Source: Nitrospira sp.
GTDB lineage: Bacteria; Nitrospirota; Thermodesulfovibrionia; Thermodesulfovibrionales; SM23-35
Assembly: GCA_016873575.1 (NCBI GenBank)
Contig: VGWY01000150.1
Location: 1-6,615 of the forward strand
Length of the DNA: 6,615 nt
Direction of reading: 5' to 3'
Notes under the pieces: generated by a model
What the model saw: only the letters and a program-made list of their open reading frames with translations
Told to the model about the DNA's origin: nothing
Databases searched by the model: none
In this document: positions 1-6,153 of the stretch, one piece after another
Position numbering within the stretch: the first letter of the stretch is position 1
Layout of the letters: each line of letters opens with the position of its first letter
Made by a program: the position numbers and the translations under genes

Positions 1-15
1 TGTAAAATGATATCT

Positions 16-90
16 CACTCAATGAGTGCACAGAGAAATTTCTTTTTCTCTTATATTTATCAGCGCCTTTCTCTGTGTCCTCTGTGGTGA
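16..90. repeat. Dispersed-repeat-like stretch with inverted arms upstream of the hydrolase gene
   Basis: The ten-base arm CACAGAGAAA at 29-38 is perfectly inverted at 68-77 (TTTCTCTGTG), with 29 nt between the arms. The right arm runs on into CTCTGTGTCCTCTGTGGTGA, which resembles a short non-coding repeat I recall as common in environmental bacterial genomes. A separate small palindrome, CACTCAATGAGTG, lies at 16-28. No coding potential is visible. The arms and the palindrome are directly seen; membership of a multicopy family is recall and cannot be tested here, because this is the only copy in the window. Confidence 0.4.
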
Positions 91-121
91 ATCGCCTTTT
101 TTAGGTAATAAGGAGGTAAAT

Positions 122-148
122 ATGCCCGATGTTATCTGTTTCTTTTAG
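122..148 (+). CDS. Possible 8-codon leader ORF (MPDVICFF) with a consensus Shine-Dalgarno
   Basis: AAGGAGGT at 110-117 is a near-perfect anti-Shine-Dalgarno complement. It is followed after 4 nt by ATG at 122, and the frame stops at TAG 146-148. The ATG is in frame with the hydrolase start at 185, but TAG (146) and TAA (152) intervene, so it cannot extend that protein. The peptide has no run of one amino acid that would suggest attenuation. It may be a leader peptide coupled to the next gene, or the relic of a lost gene start. I see no way to decide, and expression is uncertain. Confidence 0.2.
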   Translation: MPDVICFF

Positions 149-173
149 CCTTAAACATTGAACACTAAGTTGT

Positions 174-178
174 GGAGG
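174..178 (+). promoter_or_regulatory. Ribosome binding site fixing the hydrolase start at ATG 185
   Basis: GGAGG lies 6 nt upstream of ATG 185. The frame is also open from a TTG at 158, but that codon has no Shine-Dalgarno at a usable distance. Starting at 185 gives a normal signal peptide, so 185 is preferred. Confidence 0.75.
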
Positions 179-184
179 GATGAG

Positions 185-2575
185 ATGAGAATTATAGCAA
201 AATCAATAACAGGCGGCAAGAAATATGCCGGACAGGCGCTAATATTATTCACAGCAGTATTAATGTTCCTGCTCCTGATAACAGGAACGACTTCGTGGGC
301 AAACGATTACCGGGTTGTTACAATGTATTTTGCCGGTACCGGCGCGACGCATATTTGGTGGAACGCGGATATGCCGGTTGATTTTGAGGTCTTTTGGCAG
401 GCTGAGCTGGAAACCTATTTTGAGAAGCCGGAATTGCTCGCAACGTTACATCGGCATCAAATAGCTTCTGGTTCGGGCTTTTACAACTATCCACAGCATG
501 AATTCCTTATCCCCGAATCGGGTATTAACTTAAACCATAGAAAATTCTTCATAAATGGTGTAGGGACGTCGGGAGCACCCGCTGACCGTCTTGAAGATCG
601 TAAAGATGCAGGCCGTGCCGGCGCTTTATGGGGATGGGCACAGATCAATGCTCAAGCTGAGACATACCTGAAAACCATTACGGAATCTGCCGAGGAGGGG
701 ATCATCCTGAATGTGGTTGGCTGGAGCCGCGGAGGGCCGTCAGCCATTATGTTTGCGCGTTTGGTAGCTATGGAAAACAAGAACGGCGGACCTGACAATA
801 TCGATATGTTCCAGGGGAAAGTCAAAAGGATAAACATAATGGCATTCGATCCCGTTATTGGGAATACAAGTGGTGATTGTTCAGCTAATCCGACTCTGCT
901 AAAGCCTGAGAATTTCGATTTCACCGGTTTGGACATAGTAAACCAGTATGTGGGCATTTACTCCTGGGACGAACGGTCAGTACAGTTTGCTCCCTTAATG
1001 CCGATTGGCATCGAGAAGACGTTGGTGTTCAGTCTTCCGGGGTCTCATGAAACAATGGTCGGCAATGTGCATAATTCAGGGCATTCGGTGAAAGGAGAAT
1101 GGGATTATGGGGTATGGTGGCCATGTGCAGTTATATGGAGTGAAGGTTGGCCCTTCAATCCACCCCTTGCCCAGTCCGGTTTGTGCCGGGGAAGATCACA
1201 TCCAATAGATAAAATAACCAGTGTTTCTGATTTTTCCGCGCTGCTTGCCATGAAATTCTTAGGCTCTCCTGAATGGGGGGGCGCAAGGTTTGATAATGTG
1301 ATTAACCTGCCCTGGGCAAACACAGAATGGTTTATTACTTTATTGTCCCCTCCATTTGTTGTGGAAACCCATTTCATAAATACCTATTTCGCAGATTATG
1401 AGTCTGTTTTTACAGATTACCTGGGAGGATCAAAAACTTTCCTTAACCTTTTCGAGACATACACCAGTCGTTTTCTTGCCTATGGCGGGTATTCGTATAT
1501 GAGGTATATAGCATTTGTTCCATGGGTGGCGGGTGGCAGCCGCTACAGTGCGGATGATGATAGGCCATATTTCCTGACGAACACGGGATCGGAAGAGATC
1601 TGTTATACAGAGGGTTTTTTGGACGACAAAGCGCCCCTTTTGAATACAGGAAATCGTTGGGATATATATGATAACGTCATTTCAATGATGGGTAAGCAGC
1701 CCGTAGCCAACGCGGGTCCGGATCGGATTTTGTTAACAGGCGGCACCACCGCTTCTGTCACGCTGGATGGATCCGGATCTTATGATCCCGATAACTCCCC
1801 CCTGTTGGCCTATGAATGGACAGATTGTGGTACAGGTGCCATTTTTGCTTCAGGATATGATCTCACGAATCCCACGGTTGTTTTGTCGCCGGGCACTCAC
1901 AACATATGCCTGAAGATGGATGACGCTTATTACAGTGATTCCGATACGGTACAGATAAGGATCAACAAGCCGCCTATGGCAAATGCAGGTACTGACCAGA
2001 CTGTTTACGTCAATGCCAACTGTATGGCTTCAGTTACTCTGGACGGTAGCGGTTCGTATGACGCTGATGGAGATCCTCTTCAATACACATGGACAGGAAT
2101 TTTCGGTTCAGTAACAGGCATAAATCCTACAGTATCCATGAGTCCTGGCCTGCATAAAATCACCCTAACCGTTTCGGACGGTATGGAAACCGGCACTGAT
2201 ACAGTAAATGTGACTGTCAGTGATACTACACCACCTGTAATAAAGAATCTTACAGCAAGTCCGAAGATCCTCTGGCCGGCTAATCATAAGATGATGCCGA
2301 TCACCGTAAATGCTTCTGCTTCCGACAACTGCGGGAATCCATTATGCAAGATATCCTCAGTGAGCAGCAATGAGCCGGTAAATGGTCTGGGCGATGGAGA
2401 TATGTCTCCGGACTGGAAGGTTACCGGCAACCTTGCATTGAAACTGAGAGCGGAACGCTCCGGAAAAGGAAGCGGTCGCATCTATACAATAGCTGTTATG
2501 TGCGCCGATGCTGCCGGTAACAGTTCATCCGGAAATGTAAACGTTAATGTGCCGCACGATCGAGGTAAAAAATAA
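185..2575 (+). CDS. Secreted DUF2235/Tle1-like alpha/beta hydrolase with two PKD domains
   Basis: This is a 796-residue exported protein. Residues 1-39 form a signal peptide: basic residues up to K13, a hydrophobic core at 18-34, and a likely cleavage after SWA (39). Residues 42-310 resemble the DUF2235/Tle1 lipase family. The nucleophile elbow GWSRG puts Ser at 181, the FDPV motif puts Asp at 222, a DER..F.P motif follows, and PGSHE puts the candidate catalytic His at 288. Family members are esterases or phospholipases, so lipid or ester hydrolysis outside the cytoplasm is likely; the substrate is not visible. Residues about 310-505 are aromatic-rich and I do not recognise them. PKD domains follow at about 506-593 and 596-679, both with the LDGSGSYD motif. 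A final Ig-like domain (680-796) has the LWPANHKM, SSNEPVNG and RAERSG motifs common in secreted multidomain proteins. There is no type VI secretion context. It stands alone, with no clear promoter or terminator. Fold is fairly certain; exact activity is inferred. Confidence 0.85.
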   Translation: MRIIAKSITGGKKYAGQALILFTAVLMFLLLITGTTSWANDYRVVTMYFAGTGATHIWWNADMPVDFEVFWQAELETYFEKPELLATLHRHQIASGSGFYNYPQHEFLIPESGINLNHRKFFINGVGTSGAPADRLEDRKDAGRAGALWGWAQINAQAETYLKTITESAEEGIILNVVGWSRGGPSAIMFARLVAMENKNGGPDNIDMFQGKVKRINIMAFDPVIGNTSGDCSANPTLLKPENFDFTGLDIVNQYVGIYSWDERSVQFAPLMPIGIEKTLVFSLPGSHETMVGNVHNSGHSVKGEWDYGVWWPCAVIWSEGWPFNPPLAQSGLCRGRSHPIDKITSVSDFSALLAMKFLGSPEWGGARFDNVINLPWANTEWFITLLSPPFVVETHFINTYFADYESVFTDYLGGSKTFLNLFETYTSRFLAYGGYSYMRYIAFVPWVAGGSRYSADDDRPYFLTNTGSEEICYTEGFLDDKAPLLNTGNRWDIYDNVISMMGKQPVANAGPDRILLTGGTTASVTLDGSGSYDPDNSPLLAYEWTDCGTGAIFASGYDLTNPTVVLSPGTHNICLKMDDAYYSDSDTVQIRINKPPMANAGTDQTVYVNANCMASVTLDGSGSYDADGDPLQYTWTGIFGSVTGINPTVSMSPGLHKITLTVSDGMETGTDTVNVTVSDTTPPVIKNLTASPKILWPANHKMMPITVNASASDNCGNPLCKISSVSSNEPVNGLGDGDMSPDWKVTGNLALKLRAERSGKGSGRIYTIAVMCADAAGNSSSGNVNVNVPHDRGKK

Positions 2576-2928
2576 AAAAGTAAGCACTGACATTCAGGAA
2601 GCAGGAAAATAAAAATACAATGCTCCTATTTGAAGCAGTCGGCAACTTCACATATTAATAAATCGGCGTCGATAAACCCGATATAGAAGACGGCAGGCTT
2701 TTCTTTGACAATATGCTGATAAAGTCTGCCGTCTTCCTTTCAAACACAAATAAATTACCATATGCATGATCCTGACTCTTTGCAATCAAAATGCGCAATA
2801 AATAAGAAATATCAGATGTGCGCATTAGATGAAGAAATCTATAAGGAGTAAAACTTTCCAAACTGAAAATATGTAGTTGAAAGTGCAGAAACGAAAAAAT
2901 CTATTTTTAATGAGAATTATTCGAAATC
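2576..2928. other. Intergenic region between convergent genes, possible decayed coding DNA
   Basis: No convincing intact gene is seen. Besides the hairpin at 2686-2736, the arms AATGCGCA (2790-2797) and TGCGCATT (2819-2826) form a second inverted pair. A plus-strand frame is open from 2662 to 2766 and reads with ordinary protein-like composition (containing GVDKPDIEDGRLFFDN). A frame one base away, from 2762 to the TAA at 2849-2851, continues in similar style (ending CALDEEIYKE). This could be a frameshifted gene remnant, but there is no start, ribosome-binding site or recognised domain. A 68-codon ORF on the minus strand overlaps it and looks like chance. Confidence 0.3.
2686..2736. repeat. 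Inverted repeat, 16-pair imperfect hairpin
   Basis: GAAGACGGCAG at 2686-2696 pairs with CTGCCGTCTTC at 2726-2736. The stem extends inward through one G-T wobble and four more pairs to 2701/2721, leaving a 19-nt loop. It lies about 110 nt beyond the hydrolase stop, but neither strand has a T-run after the stem, so it is not a standard intrinsic terminator. It may be an mRNA 3'-end structure or part of a decayed element. Confidence 0.5.
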
Positions 2929-2961
2929 AAAAAAATGCCCTCCCGAAGGCACGGGAGGGCA
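2929..2961 (-). terminator. Rho-independent terminator of the porin gene
   Basis: Read on the minus strand, a perfect 10-bp GC-rich stem (TGCCCTCCCG with CGGGAGGGCA, 6-nt loop, 2936-2961) is followed directly by seven T residues (2935-2929). It begins 28 nt after the porin stop codon and points away from it. This is a textbook intrinsic terminator, and it closes the leftward transcription unit before the convergent hydrolase gene. Confidence 0.92.
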
Positions 2962-2989
2962 GAGGGGTTAGCAAAGCTCTCTATCTAAC

Positions 2990-4153
2990 CTAAAGAGCAA
3001 CCTGTAAGGTTAACTGAACTCTCTTGTCATCTTTCACGCCTGATTTTTTATAATCCACCGTATCATAATCGAGAACGACCATGTTCTTATGCTGTTTGTC
3101 TATATGGTAAGCGGCACCGACAATATATCTTGTATTCTCATCATCTTTTGTAGCATCATCAGGATCAAAGAAATCATAACGGCCGATGACGCTGAATTTT
3201 TTATCAGGTTTTACTTCTGCAAAAAAGGAATAACCGTCTCTGTCCAATGCATTGTCTTTTGCATCAATTGCATCACCCTTTTGATTGCCTTCACCTTTAT
3301 AATATTGCCCTGTTAAGACAACATATTCATGCTCAAAGCTGACAAAACCAAGATTTACTTTCCAGTCAGGCATCTCTTTGGTGTTACCTTTTCCGAATAT
3401 TCTAAAGTAGGATAACTGCAGTCCTGGAATGATATCAGGAAGGGGCCTTACGGTCAGCCTTCCTTCCAATGTCTTGTTCATGTTCTTTTCTGCAGAATGG
3501 TAGCCGCCGCCATTATACACACCAAGGGACATACTTCCATAACGGCCAGGATAGTAATGGCTCACCTTTTTCTGATAGTCTTCGTCAAGTGTTCCACCAA
3601 ATAAGGAGACAAAGGTTAATCCTATGTCTGCTGAATTGAAGGTGTCATTCCTCTCAAGGAACATGGTGTCCTGGCAGCGGTAGAAGTTCACATGCTCTTC
3701 ATAATCAAGCCAGGGCATGTGCACAATACCAGCCTCAATAAAGGGCTTTGTCAGGAAAGCCATATCTGGAAGGTTGAATTTACCATAGAGGTATTTGATT
3801 CTTACGGCAACAGACCCGTCATAATTGTTATATGTTTTCCCTCCTGAATCCTTTGCCTCATCTTTCACCTGGGTTATATCCAGCGTGATATGCCCGGCAA
3901 ACTCCGGCATAAAGTCCTTGGTAAACCTGAAATAGCCACGTTTTGCAGTGAATCTGCTGTACCCTTCACCCTTTTCTGCTCCGTTCTGATACGACAGATA
4001 CCAGAGGAGTCCAAACTTTGTACCTTTCAGGGCATTGACTACCTTTTCGATGTCCTTCTGGTCAACACCTTTCTCCTCTGCACTGAATGTCGTTCCCGCA
4101 AACAACACCAAACAGCAGATACCTGCAACTACACTAAAAAACTTCTTCTTCAT
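2990..4153 (-). CDS. Outer-membrane beta-barrel porin, possibly phosphate-selective (OprO/OprP-like)
   Basis: This 387-residue precursor has a clear signal peptide: MKKKFF, a hydrophobic core at residues 8-20, and cleavage after FSA (25). A short charged helical stretch follows (26-43). The rest is made of alternating polar and hydrophobic strands rich in Tyr, Gly and Asp, with acidic loops, as in Gram-negative porins. The last residues, VQLTLQVAL, form an amphipathic beta-strand like the C-terminal assembly signal recognised by BamA, although they end in Leu rather than the usual Phe. The single Cys in the mature part is near residue 160 (FYRCQD). Start ATG 4153 has AGGAGG 7 nt upstream. The length suits a 16-strand porin. 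Assigning it to the phosphate-selective group rests mainly on context: it lies downstream of phoBR and has a PHO-box-like promoter. No diagnostic anion-binding residues can be picked out, so a general or unrelated substrate remains possible. Confidence 0.75.
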   Translation of the reverse strand: MKKKFFSVVAGICCLVLFAGTTFSAEEKGVDQKDIEKVVNALKGTKFGLLWYLSYQNGAEKGEGYSRFTAKRGYFRFTKDFMPEFAGHITLDITQVKDEAKDSGGKTYNNYDGSVAVRIKYLYGKFNLPDMAFLTKPFIEAGIVHMPWLDYEEHVNFYRCQDTMFLERNDTFNSADIGLTFVSLFGGTLDEDYQKKVSHYYPGRYGSMSLGVYNGGGYHSAEKNMNKTLEGRLTVRPLPDIIPGLQLSYFRIFGKGNTKEMPDWKVNLGFVSFEHEYVVLTGQYYKGEGNQKGDAIDAKDNALDRDGYSFFAEVKPDKKFSVIGRYDFFDPDDATKDDENTRYIVGAAYHIDKQHKNMVVLDYDTVDYKKSGVKDDKRVQLTLQVAL

Positions 4154-4160
4154 ACTACAT

Positions 4161-4184
4161 CCTCCTTTTTGTAAAATATTTTAC
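4161..4184 (-). promoter_or_regulatory. Porin Shine-Dalgarno abutting a perfect 14-bp palindrome
   Basis: On the minus strand AGGAGG (4166-4161) stands 7 nt before the porin ATG, which fixes that start. GTAAAATATTTTAC at 4171-4184 is a perfect palindrome with no spacer, only 4 nt upstream of the ribosome-binding site. It could be a dimeric regulator's operator within the transcribed leader, or simply AT-rich chance. No regulator for it is identifiable here. Confidence 0.55.
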
Positions 4185-4187
4185 ATC

Positions 4188-4258
4188 GTCATTGCGAGAG
4201 TAGCAAAGCAATCTTTAAGTGAATGGATTGCTTTGTCACTAACGCTCCTCGCAATGAC
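4188..4258. repeat. MITE-like palindromic repeat (GTCATTGCGAG type) in the porin leader
   Basis: The outer arms GTCATTGCGAG (4188-4198) and CTCGCAATGAC (4248-4258) are perfect 11-bp inverses. The inner arms CAAAGCAATC (4204-4213) and GATTGCTTTG (4226-4235) are perfect 10-bp inverses around a 12-nt loop. This matches from memory a widespread family of short palindromic intergenic repeats (CATTGCGAG...GCAATC) found in many bacterial phyla. It lies between the candidate porin promoter and the porin start, so it would form a large hairpin in the 5' leader of that mRNA. A spurious plus-strand ORF beginning MDCFVTNA is the usual translation of such repeats. Confidence 0.85.
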
Positions 4259-4282
4259 ATTGTTGTAGAATCACTTGTCAAT

Positions 4283-4316
4283 AAAATACTATGTGAATGT
4301 TACAGAAATATTAAGG
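4283..4316 (-). promoter_or_regulatory. Candidate PHO box plus -10 hexamer for the porin
   Basis: On the minus strand CCTTAAT-ATTT-CTGTAAC (4316-4299) resembles two 7-bp PhoB half-sites in direct repeat with a 4-bp spacer (consensus CTGTCAT). The downstream half matches well and the upstream half only partly. Exactly 10 nt later comes TATTTT (4288-4283), a plausible -10. The PHO-box-to-minus-10 distance equals that of the E. coli phoA promoter, where the PHO box replaces the -35. Transcription would start near 4276, leaving a leader of about 120 nt. The site is 17 nt beyond the kinase stop. Assigned by eye without a matrix score. Confidence 0.4.
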
Positions 4317-4332
4317 CAGGATTAAATTTTGA

Positions 4333-6144
4333 TTACGAAAGAGGACAGAGAATCGAAACCTTCGTGCCCTTCCCTTCGGTGCTCTCGATCTCCATATCCC
4401 AGCCATGAGTCTTCACGAGATGTTTGACAATTGCAAGGCCGAGTCCTGTACCGCCAAGCTCCCTTGAACGGGCCCTGTCAACCCTGTAAAATCTCTCACC
4501 GAGGCGAGGTATGTGTTTTTTAGGAATGCCTATGCCTGTATCCTCCACCGAAATTTTTATAAAATTTCGGAGTTGAGAGTTAAGAGTTAAGAGTTCAGAG
4601 TTTTTTCCTTCACTTTTAACTTTTAACTTTTCACTTATAACTTTTACTGTGACTCCTCCTTCTTCTGTAAACTTAATTCCATTATCCACAAGATTAAGGA
4701 GTATCTGAATCAAACGATTCCTGTCTGCTTTTATTTCCTGGACATCAGGAGCAATCTCTTTTTTGAGATAAAGTCCCTTATTTTGAGTCCTGTCTTTTAC
4801 CATCGTAAAAACTGTATCCACCACATCATCAAGATAAACAGTCGTCTTTTCTATCTTTATATCACCAAGTTCTATCTGTGAGAGTGTTAGCAGATCACTG
4901 ACGAGTGAGTTCAGACGCTCACTATGGTTTCTTATTGTCTCAAGAAATTTAAAAGCATTTTCTCTGTCATCAAGTGCACCTTCAAGGAGTGTCTCGGCAA
5001 ACCCCTTGATTGCTGTGATAGGGGTCTTGATTTCATGAGAGACATTTGCAACAAAATCCTTTCTGACCTCTTCAAGTTGCCTGAGTCTTGTAATATCATG
5101 AAACATTAAAACTACTCCTGACATTTCTTCCGTAGAGGCATGAGAATAGAAAGGGGTAGCAGTAGTCATCAGAGAAAGCTCTTTTGGATAGGTAACCGTA
5201 ATCTCTCGCGATATGGTCTTCTTGCCCTCAACAACCTTGTCAATAACCTCCATCAATTCTGCCCTTTTAAATGTCTCCATGATTGTCTTGCCCTCAATAT
5301 TTGTTTCAATATCAAATATTTTCTTGATGGAGGAATTGAATAAGAGTATCCTTCCTTTCTTATCCGTTAAGAGTAATCCATCAGACATATTCCTGAGGAT
5401 GGCTTCCATCTTACGTTTCTCATCCTCACTTTGCTGTAACCTGTTATTTAGTTCCTGAGCCATATCACTAATATTTTTACCGAGATCTCCAAGTTCACCT
5501 TTTTCCTTCAGGAACAGTCTTTTCTTAAAATCCCCAGTTTTCACCTCTTGTGAAAAGGAAGTAATTTCCTCAATAGATTTTGTAATTTTCCTTGTCTGGA
5601 AAATTCCAATGAGAATGGCTATGAATAGCGCGGAAAGTGATGCGATGACGATCCTCATCCTTATTTTATTCATTGCCTTTTCAAGACCATGAAGAGGCAG
5701 AGAGAGTCTGAGGAACATTTTATCTGAATCCTGATTGACTGCTATTGCGAGATAGAAAAAGTTCTTCTGAATTGTCTTGCTGAACCTGATCGAGCTTCCA
5801 ACATCACTGATTTCAGCATCTCGAATCTCTGGTCTGTTTGCGTGATTCTCCATTTTCTCTGAAGGCTCATCAGAATCTCCTAAAACACGCCCTAAACTGT
5901 CAATGATTGTCACCCTTGCTCCTGTCTTCTCCTTATAGCGTTTGCAGAAATCATCGAGATTATTGGTAAAGGTTAATGGCAGCTCTTCAGCCATCAACTT
6001 TGCCTGGATCATAAGACTATCCTTTAGGTTTGAGAGGTATGTATCCTTTACGACGCTTGAGAGATAGATCTCAAGTGAGATAAGCAAGATAAGTGCTATG
6101 ATGAGGGAGGAAAGGAAAATCTTCCTGAACAAGACGTGTTTCAT
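4333..6144 (-). CDS. phoR: PhoR-type membrane sensor histidine kinase
   Basis: This 603-residue kinase appears complete. Membrane segments lie at about residues 8-29 and 162-183. The extracytoplasmic domain between them (30-160) carries the RVTIIDSLGRVLGDS and MENHANRPE motifs typical of PhoR/PnpS sensors. A HAMP domain (184-237), a coiled linker and a PAS domain (about 243-355) follow. In HisKA, the phospho-acceptor is His370 in VSHEIKTP. The ATPase domain has the N-box (Asn484, Asn488), G1 DTGIGI (535-540), F-box RFYRVD and G2 GGTGLGL (564-570), so all catalytic boxes are intact. It should autophosphorylate His370 and transfer to a PhoB-like receiver under phosphate limitation. About 20 extra residues (near 503-525) come from a heptamer repeat inserted between the N and G1 boxes. 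The gene starts 9 nt after the truncated phoB-like gene with only a weak GGAAAG site, so translational coupling is likely. An in-frame stop just upstream makes ATG 6144 the only sensible start. The family is secure; phosphate as the signal is inferred. Confidence 0.85.
   Translation of the reverse strand: MKHVLFRKIFLSSLIIALILLISLEIYLSSVVKDTYLSNLKDSLMIQAKLMAEELPLTFTNNLDDFCKRYKEKTGARVTIIDSLGRVLGDSDEPSEKMENHANRPEIRDAEISDVGSSIRFSKTIQKNFFYLAIAVNQDSDKMFLRLSLPLHGLEKAMNKIRMRIVIASLSALFIAILIGIFQTRKITKSIEEITSFSQEVKTGDFKKRLFLKEKGELGDLGKNISDMAQELNNRLQQSEDEKRKMEAILRNMSDGLLLTDKKGRILLFNSSIKKIFDIETNIEGKTIMETFKRAELMEVIDKVVEGKKTISREITVTYPKELSLMTTATPFYSHASTEEMSGVVLMFHDITRLRQLEEVRKDFVANVSHEIKTPITAIKGFAETLLEGALDDRENAFKFLETIRNHSERLNSLVSDLLTLSQIELGDIKIEKTTVYLDDVVDTVFTMVKDRTQNKGLYLKKEIAPDVQEIKADRNRLIQILLNLVDNGIKFTEEGGVTVKVISEKLKVKSEGKNSELLTLNSQLRNFIKISVEDTGIGIPKKHIPRLGERFYRVDRARSRELGGTGLGLAIVKHLVKTHGWDMEIESTEGKGTKVSILCPLS
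4572..4647. repeat. Two heptamer repeat arrays inside the kinase ATPase domain
   Basis: On the plus strand four 7-nt units (GTTGAGA, GTTAAGA, GTTAAGA, GTTCAGA) span 4572-4599. After a short T/C linker, five units of the CTTTTAA type (CTTTTAA twice, CTTTTCA, CTTATAA, CTTTTAC) span 4613-4647. On the coding strand they translate in frame as a Lys/Ser/Leu-rich stretch at about residues 500-525 of the kinase. The arrays resemble short tandem repeats I recall as dispersed between genes in environmental bacteria, here captured within a gene without breaking the frame. Confidence 0.75.
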
Positions 6145-6153
6145 GAATGTTCA

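Noticed and set aside
158..184. Upstream TTG start for the hydrolase, adding nine residues
   Set aside because: No Shine-Dalgarno is placed for it, while ATG 185 has GGAGG at 6 nt and gives a clean signal peptide.
652..957. Minus-strand open frame of 101 codons
   Set aside because: It lies wholly inside the hydrolase domain, which includes the catalytic motifs, and has no recognisable domain of its own, so it is an antisense shadow.
1105..1377. Minus-strand open frame of 90 codons
   Set aside because: It is antisense to the hydrolase gene, with no domain and no ribosome-binding evidence.
2686..2736. Terminator for the hydrolase gene
   Set aside because: The stem is good but the loop is 19 nt and no T-run follows on either strand.
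3089..3316. Plus-strand open frame of 75 codons with hydrophobic character
   Set aside because: It is antisense to porin beta-strands. The alternating hydrophobic pattern of the barrel produces such apparent membrane peptides.
4276..4281. TTGACA on the minus strand as a -35 for the porin
   Set aside because: A perfect hexamer, but no acceptable -10 follows at 16-18 nt. The PHO-box and TATTTT arrangement is a better fit.
4338..4356. GAAAGAGGACAGAGAATCG as a second copy of the repeat near 70-88
   Set aside because: It resembles the reverse complement only loosely, lacks the GTGTCC core and is coding sequence at the kinase C-terminus.
4223..4408. Plus-strand 61-codon frame beginning MDCFVTNAP
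   Set aside because: It starts within the palindromic repeat and runs into antisense of the kinase end. It is a typical spurious translation of this repeat type.
4572..4647. Short repeats as a CRISPR array
   Set aside because: The units are 7 nt and contiguous without unique spacers, and they lie within an intact coding frame.
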